Shown piece after piece: positions 33,605 to 42,707 of a DNA stretch of 64,000 nucleotides. The notes beneath the pieces are model-generated. The model was not told the origin of the DNA. It ran no database searches and worked only from the letters and a program-made list of their open reading frames with translations. The position numbers were made by a program, and so were the translations under genes. The stretch lies in contig NZ_CP092423.2 in the NCBI RefSeq assembly GCF_022374895.2, forward strand, positions 5,146,001-5,210,000, given 5' to 3'. Each line of letters begins with the position of its first letter. Position 1 is the stretch's first letter. This stretch comes from Mycobacterium lentiflavum (GTDB taxonomy: Bacteria > Actinomycetota > Actinomycetes > Mycobacteriales > Mycobacteriaceae).

Positions 33605-36600
33605 GTGCGATATCTCCTGACGTGTGCCCTGTCAAGGATCACGCTTCACCCAGACTTGAATCGAGCGGAGCTCGCCGACGATGTCGCGCGGATGACCGCC
33701 CTATTCTGTGTCGCGACACATGCGGACACCGAAATGTACCAACATGTCCGGATCACGGCGGCAGGCCGAAGCCCCAACGCCCAGACGTTATTGCATGACC
33801 TACGCAAGTTCGCGCGGGCGCGGACAAAAGACGACTACGTCGTCGTCTATCTGACAGGACACGGCTATATCCGGGACGACGACTTCGTCCATGTCCTGCT
33901 GGCCAAAGACAGCGACAAGAACGACCTTCACATCCGGGCCGTCAAGCCCTCCGACGTCGTTGAGCTTCTTCTCGCAGGCACCGAAATACGCCGGCTACTG
34001 CTGATCCTAGATACCTGTTACGCCGGCGAGGGCGGCGAAAGCGCCGTCGCCGACGCGATCCGACGAATCGACGGCGCAAAATACAGGCATGACAGCGGTG
34101 TGATCGTCATTGAATCGGCACGTCCCACCGAGCAGGCAAACCCAGGCTTGTTTACCCAATGCCTGAAGCGCGCGATGGAATCGGAGGACGTGGCCGGCTC
34201 AGCGGTTCCATGGTTGGACCTGGCGGCGGTTATGGAGGCGATCGAATCTGATCCGCAACGAAGGCTCAGTCAGTCGCCTCGATGGAATTCATTGGGGATC
34301 CCGGGCCGGTTGCCAGATTTCCTGCCAAATCCGCGGTTTCGCAGAGGACTCGTCAACGCCGATCTCCTCGAGCAAGAACGGCTACGGGACGCCGAACGTC
34401 GCGGCGATAGCGCCATCGCGCGGTTCACGCCTGCTGCCCGTTGGTTCACCGGGCGCCGCGCGGCGTTGCAAGCCATCTCGCACTGGCTGCGCGACGACCG
34501 CGAACCCCAGTGTCTGATAGTCACGGGAAACGCCGGCTCGGGCAAGACTGCGCTGCTGGCCATGATCGCCCTGCTGGATGATCCAGAGCGCGCCCCCAGC
34601 GTCCCGCAAGACGGCCTACCCACAGAGGTCTCCGTTGGCCAACGGCTCATTTCGTACGTGATCGACGTGGGCACTTTGACGACCAGCAATGTCCTGGACC
34701 AGTTTGGCCAGCGCTTCGAATCTCAATCGGCGTCACTGACAAGCCTGTTAGCTGATATCTGCAACCGGAAGGGCCCCGCCGTCACCGTCCTGATCGACTC
34801 GATCGACGAGGCAGCCGACCAGGAAGATTTGGCAACGCAGTTGCTGCTACCGCTGATTGCCGGTACGCGCGGCCGGATGCGATTTGTGCTCGGGACGCGC
34901 CCGGCGCTGCTCACCGACACTCTGCTACGTAGCACCGCGCTAGGCAGGCGTACCGAAGTGGACCTGGACGACACACAATACGCCGATCCGGACAGCATTC
35001 GCAGCCACGTCCTTCGGATTCTGCGCAGCGACGACACCTTGGACTCCACCTACAAACCCTCGGGGGTGTACCGCACCGCACTGGCCAGGCAGGTCGAGGG
35101 TGTCGCTGAGGCGATCGCGGGTGCTGCCGACACGTCATTTTTGATCGCGCGGATCATTGCGACCACCGAATCGACCCGCGATGAGGTGGCCGATCCCGAT
35201 GACAAAGCGTGGCGGGCGGCGCTACCGAAGCGGGCAGCCGATGCGATGGAGCGTGACCTCCAGGTTCGACTCGGCCAAGACGCCGCTCTCGCACGCCGAC
35301 TGTTGCTCCCACTTGCTTACGCGCAAGGCCCGGGTCTTCCGTGGGAGGACATCTGGCCACAACTCGCTCAGCGCCTTACCCCCGGAGAGCCCGTGACGGC
35401 CGAACAGCTGATCTGGATGAGACGCGCGGCCGGCTCCTACGTCGTCGAAGGCAATAGCCAGGGGCGTTCCGTCTATCGGCTCTACCACCGATCGCTGGCG
35501 GATCACCTGCTCGACGAGCGCGACACCCAGGCCGATCATCGCGCGATCGTCGAGACGCTGCTGGCCGCAGTGCCGTACACATCCGGAGCAGGGCGCGACT
35601 GGACATCAGTGCACCCATATCTCGCCGACCACCTACCTACACACGCCGCGCAGGGTGGCGTGCTCGACGACCTGCTCACCGATCCCGGGTTCCTTCAGGC
35701 GGCCAATGTTATCTCGCTGCTGGATGTCGTTTCTCGGGCGACCACCGACGAGGCGCGGATGGCGGCCCAAGCTTACGAGCGTGCCGCAGCCCGCCAACAG
35801 CAGGAACCTGAAGCGCTGCACATCGCTGCGCTGCAAGTCGCAGCGGCGCCACTGGCCCAGCGGCTGCGCCAGCTGCACACTGCCGAAAACCGCCGATGGT
35901 GCCCGAAGTGGGGATTCTGGGCAGCGCTGCGCGATACGGGGCGCAGCATTGGCGAACTCGACGAACCCGCCCGGTCGATTTTCGCCGTTCCCACCGCCAA
36001 CGAGCCCGCGGTTGTCATCTCGACCGAGCATCGCATTGAGTATTGGACACTACATCCACCGCTGCGCCGCGCGGGACAGGGTTTCGATCAGTCCGTGAGC
36101 TGCGCCGGGATGTGTTCGTGGAACGATCAACCGGCCGTAGCGGTAGGCCGCGAGTCCGGCTGGGTCGAAATTTACACCCTCCCCGATATGCGCCCCGCCA
36201 CTAGCTGGTCGGCCCATCGGCGGTCAGTGAAAGCCCTTGCCGGCGTTGACAATCAGTCCTGGCTCATCACCGGGGACGAAGACGGCACCATAAAAGTGTG
36301 GTCGATTCCTGGCCAGATCGAGCTCAAAGAGAGAAAAAGCGCGCACAGAAACATTCACCAAATGCAAGTTCTCACGCGGGACAGCGGCCACATCCTTATC
36401 ACATGCGGGGACGCCTGGTGCGAGCCTAATCAACGCGATGATCTCCCGACCGTGGCGGCATGGAGGCTGCCGTCGCTCGCCCCGCTGGCCGCCCACCTGC
36501 AAGATGACAACAACCGCTACATCCACGGCGTGGACGCAGTCACCACCGGCGATGTCGTCCGGATCCTAGCCTATTACGCTTACCACACCGCCGTCCTGAT

Positions 36601-37879
36601 TCTTCGGGACGGCGATGACCCCGCCATTACCCTCGAACATCGGATTGATGACGTGTCCACCAGCCGCGCCTTCATACCTCTGCGCGATGGCGCCGGAATC
36701 CTTTGTCGCAAATACGATCTTTTACCAATGCGGTTCCCGCACGGACCCAACGAGCGGATTCTCACGGACTCCGCAGTCGAGATGGACCCGCAATGGTGGT
36801 GCGGGCCATTCCTGATCAAGGGTGAAGAGTTTCTCGCAGGTTGCCATCGCATGATCCGGCTGTGGCGCACATCCAGGATGGTGACGGGGCCGTCCGTTCC
36901 GGACGGCCCGCAACTCCACGGCCGCGCAATGGTTTTCAGCGCCGTCTGCCACGGCCCCGGTGTGCTCTACGCCGGGTCAGCAAGCGGCGAAGTGACCACC
37001 TTTCACGCCGAGTCCGGGCAACTCGTGGACCATCGCGCAGTTCAAGATAGCGAGATGATGGCGCTTTGTAGCGTGGTCCTCCCGTCAGGCCGCACGGTCT
37101 TGGTGCAGCTCACCGCCAACGGGTGGATCGTCGGAGCAGATGGCACGACGCGGGACGGTTTATGGTCGCAGCAGTTGACACCGTTCACGGCCTGGGCGCT
37201 TGCCACAGCGCAGCTGGATGGCAGACCGATCATAATCGTCCCGACGCAAGTTTCCGGTCCCGGCGCCACCGCCAGATGGTGGGGCTGCATCCTGATGGAC
37301 GCCGAGACCGGCAAGGCACTGGTGACTCCAACTCCATGCGGCTTCCGCCGCTTGGAGTTGGAGACCTTCCAGGACAAGACCCTGACATGTGTGGCGGCAA
37401 CGGAGATTCGCGGCTCAACCGTCGTCGCGACCGGCGGACAAGCCAAACGAGTGGCCCTGTGGTCACTGAGCAAGCTCCCAGTGCCCATCGAACTGTCGCC
37501 AAGCAGCGACAGCCCGATCCAGGCGGTCGCCTTCGGACCCGGAATTCTGGTGTCCGGCGCCGAGGATGGGACATTGGACTGTTGGGATACAAAGGCGTGG
37601 GACCCAAAGACGTTGGACTACTGGGTTTCAGAAAAGCGGGACCCCCTGTGGACGGTCCGACAGGCCCATCCACATTTGACCAGCCTGACGACGACCGTCG
37701 CCGACGGTCGACAGTTGGTTGTCAGCGCCGGCCGCGATCGCGTCATCCGTATGTGGGGGATCGACGGCACGCCAATCAATTCGATCAACATCGACGAAGA
37801 AATCTTGTCGCTGGACGTCACCGTGGATGGCCGATGCGCAGTCGGCACCTACCGCGGTGTACTCGAATTATCGTTGTGA
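33605..37879 (+). CDS. Caspase-like/STAND NTPase with C-terminal beta-propeller
   Basis: About 1,424 residues in three parts. Residues 1-240: a caspase-like (C14) protease with VVVYLTGHGYI (His about 86) and LLLILDTCYAGEGG (Cys about 138). Residues about 280-700: a STAND NTPase with Walker A VTGNAGSGKTALL (about 307-319), Walker B VTVLIDSIDEA and later helical repeats. Residues about 830-1424: WD40-like propeller repeats (for example GDEDGTIKVWSIPG and GAEDGTLDCWDTK). This layout matches bacterial NLR-like sensors that oligomerise on recognising an invader and activate a death effector. AAGGA 4 nt before the GTG at 33605 supports the start. The preceding hydrolase may be a second effector or regulator. 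The trigger is unknown. Confidence 0.88.
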   Translation: MRYLLTCALSRITLHPDLNRAELADDVARMTALFCVATHADTEMYQHVRITAAGRSPNAQTLLHDLRKFARARTKDDYVVVYLTGHGYIRDDDFVHVLLAKDSDKNDLHIRAVKPSDVVELLLAGTEIRRLLLILDTCYAGEGGESAVADAIRRIDGAKYRHDSGVIVIESARPTEQANPGLFTQCLKRAMESEDVAGSAVPWLDLAAVMEAIESDPQRRLSQSPRWNSLGIPGRLPDFLPNPRFRRGLVNADLLEQERLRDAERRGDSAIARFTPAARWFTGRRAALQAISHWLRDDREPQCLIVTGNAGSGKTALLAMIALLDDPERAPSVPQDGLPTEVSVGQRLISYVIDVGTLTTSNVLDQFGQRFESQSASLTSLLADICNRKGPAVTVLIDSIDEAADQEDLATQLLLPLIAGTRGRMRFVLGTRPALLTDTLLRSTALGRRTEVDLDDTQYADPDSIRSHVLRILRSDDTLDSTYKPSGVYRTALARQVEGVAEAIAGAADTSFLIARIIATTESTRDEVADPDDKAWRAALPKRAADAMERDLQVRLGQDAALARRLLLPLAYAQGPGLPWEDIWPQLAQRLTPGEPVTAEQLIWMRRAAGSYVVEGNSQGRSVYRLYHRSLADHLLDERDTQADHRAIVETLLAAVPYTSGAGRDWTSVHPYLADHLPTHAAQGGVLDDLLTDPGFLQAANVISLLDVVSRATTDEARMAAQAYERAAARQQQEPEALHIAALQVAAAPLAQRLRQLHTAENRRWCPKWGFWAALRDTGRSIGELDEPARSIFAVPTANEPAVVISTEHRIEYWTLHPPLRRAGQGFDQSVSCAGMCSWNDQPAVAVGRESGWVEIYTLPDMRPATSWSAHRRSVKALAGVDNQSWLITGDEDGTIKVWSIPGQIELKERKSAHRNIHQMQVLTRDSGHILITCGDAWCEPNQRDDLPTVAAWRLPSLAPLAAHLQDDNNRYIHGVDAVTTGDVVRILAYYAYHTAVLILRDGDDPAITLEHRIDDVSTSRAFIPLRDGAGILCRKYDLLPMRFPHGPNERILTDSAVEMDPQWWCGPFLIKGEEFLAGCHRMIRLWRTSRMVTGPSVPDGPQLHGRAMVFSAVCHGPGVLYAGSASGEVTTFHAESGQLVDHRAVQDSEMMALCSVVLPSGRTVLVQLTANGWIVGADGTTRDGLWSQQLTPFTAWALATAQLDGRPIIIVPTQVSGPGATARWWGCILMDAETGKALVTPTPCGFRRLELETFQDKTLTCVAATEIRGSTVVATGGQAKRVALWSLSKLPVPIELSPSSDSPIQAVAFGPGILVSGAEDGTLDCWDTKAWDPKTLDYWVSEKRDPLWTVRQAHPHLTSLTTTVADGRQLVVSAGRDRVIRMWGIDGTPINSINIDEEILSLDVTVDGRCAVGTYRGVLELSL

Positions 37880-38011
37880 TGATGGTCGTACCTTCAGCTT
37901 TGGTCGTGTGAGACGGGTGCTTAAGAACGAGGCAACCTGCCGAGGTCCGGTAAGCAAGAGTACAGGCGAACAGCGGTATGCTCCTACGCAACTCCGACCG
38001 ACGATCGCGGC

Positions 38012-38924
38012 ATGAACGGGCCTGTGCACAGGAAACATGCCAACAATAATCCTGTCTCTGCGCCTGCCGCGTATCTGATTGGACCCGACCCCACCGGTCA
38101 ATCCGACGTGCGAATAGAGCACATATGCGATCTATCCGATGAGAATCACGGGCGTTACACGGCCGCCGAGCGGATGTTGCATGACATCGTTGTGGCCAAC
38201 GTTTTCACCTATGTCCAAGGCTCGCTGAAGGTGTTCGAGACGGTGTGAAAAGGCGCTAATGCGGCGTTGGCGTCCAAAGAGATTCGCCCAACACCGACCC
38301 ACGGGGTGCAACGCTCTGGAACACGCAGCTCCGTGCCGCCGCCCTGTCACTGTGCATGAGTTTGGTATACCACCAGGAGCAGACGTATCAGGACGTCTGT
38401 GATCGCCATGGGACGGACAGTCAAGCTCATCAGACGGCCAGGGCGGTCTTCGGCCAGCTATATGACGGCTATCGCGGGTATCGGTACCTTTATGGGCTTC
38501 GCAACGTGATGGTTCATGACAAGATGGACGCGATTGCGCTGAGCGCCGAGATTACTCGTGGCGACAGTGGCCAAACGGTAGCTATGTACGACTTGCTAAT
38601 CGACAGGTCGGCGACGGCTGAATCACCGAAGCTGAACCGCAATCTCCGGGATGAATTCGCGGCGCTCGATGAGAACCCAGCCTGCTGGAAGTACTGCATG
38701 AAGTCGCTCAGCCGTTCGTCGACGCCAACCGGAAGCTCCGCGACATCACTCACCCGGATTTAACGCAAACCTGCCAAACCGTCGTCGAATTCGATGATCT
38801 CTTCGACGAGCGGCCGGGAACCCGAGCGCTTGTCCATGAGCAGAGCCCTCAGGTGATCGCCAGTTTCCGCTTCAGCTACACAGGCGTTCCGCCAGAAGTC
38901 ATTCATTTCGCCCGCACTTACTAG
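38012..38924 (+). pseudogene. Frameshifted gene for a HEPN-like protein
   Basis: Three reading frames join into one plausible protein: 38012-38248 (MNGPVHRKHANNNPVSAPAA start), a middle stretch through about 38680 with LWNTQLRAAALSLCMSLVYH, and 38682-38924 (LLEVLHEVAQPFVDANRKL, ending VIHFARTY). Each change of frame is a break, so the gene is decayed. The middle contains LRNVMVHDKMDA, an Rx4H arrangement like the catalytic motif of HEPN ribonucleases that serve as toxins in conflict systems. Assignment to HEPN is tentative. Confidence 0.55.
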
Positions 38925-38947
38925 CCCGGGAGTTCCGTTGACGGCGT

Positions 38948-39328
38948 CTAATCCGACACGAGGTTCATGCCATCGTGCGCCCGTGAATGCACATCGTCTT
39001 GCAACGCATCCAGAACACGCACGGCGAAGGCAGGATTCATCGCTGACTGGACCTCTTCCCTTGTCATCCAACGAACTTCGCGCGCTTCCGCGGTCGGGTG
39101 AGCGTCCCCATCGGCCGGACGGCAGCGATAGACCAGAGCGACTATCCCATGAGTGAGGTTCTTGTAAACGCCGGTCAGACGTTCCACCGTGACCTCTAGA
39201 CCAGTTTCTTCGAGCACTTCGCGCCGGACGCCGCCCTCAAAGGGTTCCTGCAGTTCGAGCACTCCACCGGGGGCTTCCCAGTGGCCGTTGTCGTCTCGGC
39301 GGATCACAAGAACAAGAGCAGTTCTCAC
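38948..39328 (-). CDS. Nudix hydrolase, N-terminally short
   Basis: 126 residues with a full Nudix box, GGVLELQEPFEGGVRREVLEETGLEV (Gx5Ex7REUxEExGU). These enzymes hydrolyse nucleoside diphosphates linked to another group. The GTG start leaves only VRTALVLVIRRDDNG before the HWEAPGG strand, and an in-frame stop lies just upstream, so the first strand of the fold seems shortened and the gene may have been cut by rearrangement. It is divergent from the Pra-like gene with 12 bp between starts. Confidence 0.78.
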   Translation of the reverse strand: MRTALVLVIRRDDNGHWEAPGGVLELQEPFEGGVRREVLEETGLEVTVERLTGVYKNLTHGIVALVYRCRPADGDAHPTAEAREVRWMTREEVQSAMNPAFAVRVLDALQDDVHSRAHDGMNLVSD

Positions 39329-39340
39329 GAAAGGTCCACA

Positions 39341-39724
39341 ATGTCAGTTCCGAAGTGGCTAAAGGTGTCCCACCAGCAAGTTTTCCCACACCGAGCGTTC
39401 GTGGTGTCCGACGTCACGGCCGTGATCGATTACGAGCGGTCAACGAAGGACAACAAGGTTCAAGCGACTGATCGAGACTCCGAACCCTCACCGTCAAGTT
39501 CGCAACACCCAGCAGCCTGTGTGCCCGCGAACAGTGCCGGAACGCCCTTCACGCCAGTCATTTTCGAAGAGCTGTGCGTATTGCCGTACGTCGACAGTTC
39601 GAGCGAATCCGGCCGCATTGCATGGTCGTTTCGGGCATCGGGCATGACTGCCGACACCGGCAAGGGGGCTCCTCAGCCGGAGACCGGGTGTCAGCATGAG
39701 TCCGTACGACCCCGTAGTACCTAG
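39341..39724 (+). CDS. Pra-like replication/integration/excision activator, possibly rearranged
   Basis: 127 residues. The ends match the actinomycete plasmid replication, integration and excision activator pattern as I recall it: VFPHRAFVVSDVTAVIDYERSTKDNKVQ near the start and ANSAGTPFTPV followed by IAWSFRASGM near the end. In pSAM2-like elements such proteins switch on rep, xis and int. The centre is about 20 residues shorter than expected, and an expected TVKFA segment appears only in a shifted frame near 39485, so paired indels may have damaged it. It overlaps the translocase start by 29 bp. Confidence 0.6.
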   Translation: MSVPKWLKVSHQQVFPHRAFVVSDVTAVIDYERSTKDNKVQATDRDSEPSPSSSQHPAACVPANSAGTPFTPVIFEELCVLPYVDSSSESGRIAWSFRASGMTADTGKGAPQPETGCQHESVRPRST

Positions 39725-41282
39725 CGATCCCTATTCGATTCCTGACCCCGACGGCGGCTTCGACTTCTTTGACCTCACGCACTTGCTGGCGGTCGGCGCC
39801 ATGTGGCGCACCGCGGTGATCGGCGTGGTCAAAGTTTCGCTCGTCGTTTGGAGACTGCGTTCGCCCTCCACATTTGGGCGTTATGTTGCAACCCCAGCGC
39901 GGCGGGCCCGATGGCTGCTATGGGCGTTGATTTCCTGGCCGCGGGTTGCTAAGGCCTGCGGGTTGTCCACTTCGGAGCGGGTCACCCGCACGGACTCACA
40001 GGGCAAGAGCAAGACGAGCACAGTCTGGACTCATCCTCGCGTCCTCGGGGTGAGCATCTCCGGCGACTGCCTGCGAATGACCGTCCGCACACGGACCGGT
40101 CAGACGGTGGATGACCTAGAGAATTCGGTGCCCGCAATCCGTGACGCCCTCGGGGCACATTCCGCCCGCTCGACGGTCGTTGCCCCCGGCATGGTCCGGA
40201 TGGAATTCGTTATGAAGCAACATCTTTCCATCGTCGAGACTGCTAGACAGCCAACCAGTTGCGCGGCGAAGGCCGTTGAGATCGGTCGGCGCGAGAACGG
40301 GTCGGCCTGGATTCTCCGCGTCGCTGGCTTGCACACCCTGACCGTCGGGTGCTCAGGAGCGGGCAACGGTTCCATTTTTTGGGGCATCGCAGGCGGATTG
40401 GCTCCGGCCGTGAAGTCAGGAACTGTGCGGCTTTTCGCGGTAGATCTCAAGTACGGGATCGAAGTGTCAGTCGGCTCCGCGCTATTCACCAAAGTCGCGA
40501 CGACCGAGGCCGATGCCGCGAGGCTACTGACCAAGTTGGAGGAGCTGCTCGATAGCCGCGGACGCAAGATGGCCGGCCGAGCCCGTTCGCACACGCCAAG
40601 CACCGCCGAGCCCCTCATGGTGCTGCTCATTGACGAATTGGCCGGCCTGACCGCCTACATGACAGACGCCGGTCTTAAAAGGCAAGTCGCGACCTCGCTT
40701 TCACGCATCCTGACAAAGGGCAGAGCCGTCGGAATCGTGGTCGCGGCGTTCATGCAGGACCCACGCAAGGAGATCCTGCCCATGCGCGGACTGTTCACCC
40801 AAACCGTTGCACTCCGGCTGCGTTCACGCGACGAGGTCGCGATGGTTCTGGTTGATGGCCTCGCCGATGCCGCGCCCGCGCACCGCATTCACCCAAATGA
40901 ACCTGGGACCGGATACGTCATCGACGAAGACGGATCAACGGTGCGGGTCCGCGCCAACTACTGGCCTGACTCGCTAATCCGTTCAGTTGCAAACGAATAC
41001 GGGCTAGCTCAAAGCTACCAGGTCCGGCAGAGAGCCGAGGACATCGGCATGGCAACTCTCGGCATCAGCACCGCGGCCACCGTTAGCGCAACCTTCCCGG
41101 AGCTGCTGACAGCAGAGCAGGTTGCCGAACTGCTCGGCGTCTCGGCCGCGACCGTGAGCCGATGGGGCGCGCTGCGCGAACACGGCGCAGATGTGGGGCC
41201 GCCGTGCTACACGCTGTCTGATCGCGTAAGACGTTGGGACGCAGCGGAAGTCCGCGTGTGGCTCAAGCAGGTCCGCCGCTAG
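39696..41282 (+). CDS. FtsK/SpoIIIE-type Tra translocase fused to an excisionase-like HTH, Walker A lysine lost
   Basis: 528 residues. The N-terminal third has a hydrophobic stretch (LTHLLAVGAMWRTAVIGVVK). The FtsK-like motor region shows Walker A as VGCSGAGNGSIFWG, where the usual GAGKGS lysine is Asn (codon AAC at the expected position), and Walker B as LMVLLIDELAGL. FtsK-type Tra proteins move double-stranded DNA between mycelial or cell compartments in actinomycete elements. The last 60 residues, LLTAEQVAELLGVSAATVSR and onward, form a MerR-like HTH as in Xis excisionases, normally a separate gene before int. Without the lysine, ATP hydrolysis is probably lost. The integrase reading begins immediately after the stop. 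Confidence 0.82.
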   Translation: MSPYDPVVPSDPYSIPDPDGGFDFFDLTHLLAVGAMWRTAVIGVVKVSLVVWRLRSPSTFGRYVATPARRARWLLWALISWPRVAKACGLSTSERVTRTDSQGKSKTSTVWTHPRVLGVSISGDCLRMTVRTRTGQTVDDLENSVPAIRDALGAHSARSTVVAPGMVRMEFVMKQHLSIVETARQPTSCAAKAVEIGRRENGSAWILRVAGLHTLTVGCSGAGNGSIFWGIAGGLAPAVKSGTVRLFAVDLKYGIEVSVGSALFTKVATTEADAARLLTKLEELLDSRGRKMAGRARSHTPSTAEPLMVLLIDELAGLTAYMTDAGLKRQVATSLSRILTKGRAVGIVVAAFMQDPRKEILPMRGLFTQTVALRLRSRDEVAMVLVDGLADAAPAHRIHPNEPGTGYVIDEDGSTVRVRANYWPDSLIRSVANEYGLAQSYQVRQRAEDIGMATLGISTAATVSATFPELLTAEQVAELLGVSAATVSRWGALREHGADVGPPCYTLSDRVRRWDAAEVRVWLKQVRR

Positions 41283-41322
41283 ATGGCCGGCTCAGCACCG
41301 CGCGGTATCCGTAAGCGGGCCA

Positions 41323-42441
41323 ATGCAGCCGGCCAGACGCGCTACCAAGTGCGGTACCTGGTGCGTGATCCAAACTCCCCGGTCAGGATGGGTCGAGACG
41401 TCATCGACGTTTGCCACCATGCGGGAAGCGCGCGCGTTCAAGGCCGATCGCGACGGCGAGGCGGCGATCGGGGCCCGACGATTCGACCCCAGACTTGGCC
41501 GCGCCAGCCTCTCCGCTATCTGGACGCAATACAGCGCATCGAAGCAGCCGGCCGTTTCCCCTAAGACGTGGAGCGGCTACGCGCAGCATTGGGAGCTGCG
41601 TATCAGCCCGCGCTTCGGCCATGTCCCGGTTGACGAGATCAGCCGGAAGGACGTGCAGCAGTTCATCGGCGGCCTCACCGTGGGCCCGTGGGCCAAACTC
41701 GCCACGCTCCGGCTGCTGCGCTCGATTCTCGACATGGCTCGCGAGGACGGCCGAATCCACACCAACCCGGCTCAAGGCGTATCGGCCGGGCGGATACCGG
41801 CCCGAGAACGGCACCGCTACCTCACGACCACCGAAGTCGCCGCGCTGGCATCGGCGTGCGGCGACCAGGGCGACATCGTCACGATCCTGGCCTTCACCGG
41901 GCTGCGTTGGTCCGAACTCGTGTGGCTGCGCGTCGGCGACATCGACTTGAAGGCACGACGGCTCTACGTCCGACAGGCTGCCCCGGAAGTTGAGGGACGG
42001 ATCATCGTCGGACCGCCGAAGACTCGGGCTGCCGTCCGAACCATCCCGCTCCCGCAAATCGTCATTGACGCGCTCAAGCCACGAATCGAGAACCGCTCGG
42101 CCGGGCAACAAGCGATCACCTCGCCAAGCGGCGGCTTCCTCAGATTAAACAACTGGCGCCGGCACACCCACTGGAACGAAGCCCTGAAGAAAACCAAATT
42201 GGCGCCTCTGACCATCCACGACCTACGCCATACCTACGCGAGCCTCGCACGGGCCTCTGGCGCCGACCTTCGCTATGTACAGAAAACAATGGGGCACTCC
42301 ACGCCGACCGTCACCGCAGACATCTACCGCGACCTCTACTCAGACGAACTCGACTACGTCGCAACGAACCTCGACCGGCTCCACGACGGCGCCAATAGCA
42401 AGGCGAACGGACAGAGACCGGACAAGACCAACCATCCATAG
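41323..42441 (+). CDS. Tyrosine-family site-specific integrase with N-terminal frameshift
   Basis: 372-codon frame holding the full catalytic domain of a tyrosine recombinase: Arg in FTGLRWSEL, HDLRHTYASLARASG, and GHSTPTVTADIYRDLY with His and the nucleophilic Tyr. The N-terminal arm-binding part is split: a good start at 41283 (MAGSAPRGIRKRANAAGQTR, YQVRYLVRDPNS) is in another frame, and the expected continuation (SSTFATMREARAFKADRDG) is in the catalytic frame. A one-base shift near 41370-41400 therefore separates the domains. The frame from 41323 begins with non-homologous residues; translation from the ATG at 41419 is also possible. It probably catalysed integration at the adjacent tRNA-Phe and may no longer be active. 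Confidence 0.85.
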   Translation: MQPARRATKCGTWCVIQTPRSGWVETSSTFATMREARAFKADRDGEAAIGARRFDPRLGRASLSAIWTQYSASKQPAVSPKTWSGYAQHWELRISPRFGHVPVDEISRKDVQQFIGGLTVGPWAKLATLRLLRSILDMAREDGRIHTNPAQGVSAGRIPARERHRYLTTTEVAALASACGDQGDIVTILAFTGLRWSELVWLRVGDIDLKARRLYVRQAAPEVEGRIIVGPPKTRAAVRTIPLPQIVIDALKPRIENRSAGQQAITSPSGGFLRLNNWRRHTHWNEALKKTKLAPLTIHDLRHTYASLARASGADLRYVQKTMGHSTPTVTADIYRDLYSDELDYVATNLDRLHDGANSKANGQRPDKTNHP

Positions 42442-42471
42442 AGTGCTGTCACCGCGTCCGTGCAGCTCAAG

Positions 42472-42522
42472 AATGGTGGCCAGGGCCGGGATCGAACCGG
42501 CGACCTTCCGCTTTTCAGGCGG
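42472..42522. repeat. attR: 51-bp repeat within intact tRNA-Phe
   Basis: Identical to 18945-18995 over 51 bp. It lies inside the complete tRNA-Phe, so integration left the tRNA functional while the far copy kept only its 3' end. Confidence 0.92.
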
Positions 42523-42550
42523 ACGCTCGTACCAACTGAGCTACCTGGCC
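42474..42550 (-). tRNA. tRNA-Phe (GAA)
   Basis: 77 nt with encoded CCA. Acceptor GGCCAGG pairs with CCTGGCC, the anticodon stem TCCGC/GCGGA encloses loop CTGAAAA (anticodon GAA), and the T-arm GGTTCGATCCC is intact. It is the integration target of the island. Confidence 0.96.
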
Positions 42551-42586
42551 CGGAAGGCACCGATAACGTGCCTCGCCTTTGATGGG

Positions 42587-42660
42587 CGACCCTGACGGGA
42601 CTCGAACCCGCGACCTCCGCCGTGACAGGGCGGCGCGCTAACCAACTGCGCCACAGGGCC
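42587..42660 (-). tRNA. tRNA-Asp (GTC)
   Basis: 74 nt without encoded CCA. Anticodon stem CCGCC/GGCGG with loop CTGTCAC (anticodon GTC), T-arm GGGTTCGAGTCCC, discriminator G. Confidence 0.95.
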
Positions 42661-42707
42661 TTGCTTTCCTGTTGTACTGCTCGCTGCGACGTTACCGCCG
42701 TTGCGCG

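Larger units (their letters stand above)
18945..42522. mobile_element. Integrative element (genomic island) in tRNA-Phe, 23.5 kb, probably immobile
   Basis: The element is bounded by perfect 51-bp direct repeats made of the tRNA-Phe 3' end, with a tyrosine integrase gene ending about 30 bp from the intact tRNA. The integrase end carries a Pra-like activator, an FtsK/Tra translocase fused to an excisionase-like HTH, and the integrase, which is the order of actinomycete integrative and conjugative elements or small prophage-like islands. I see no replication initiator. Cargo comprises a LysM giant protein with a lipase-like partner, a GPGGGLST-repeat protein, a zinc-hook ATPase, a type IIG restriction enzyme, an N6 methylase, a hydrolase/caspase-STAND pair, a broken HEPN-like gene and a Nudix gene. 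The integrase frameshift and lost Walker A lysine suggest it can no longer move on its own. Confidence 0.88.
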
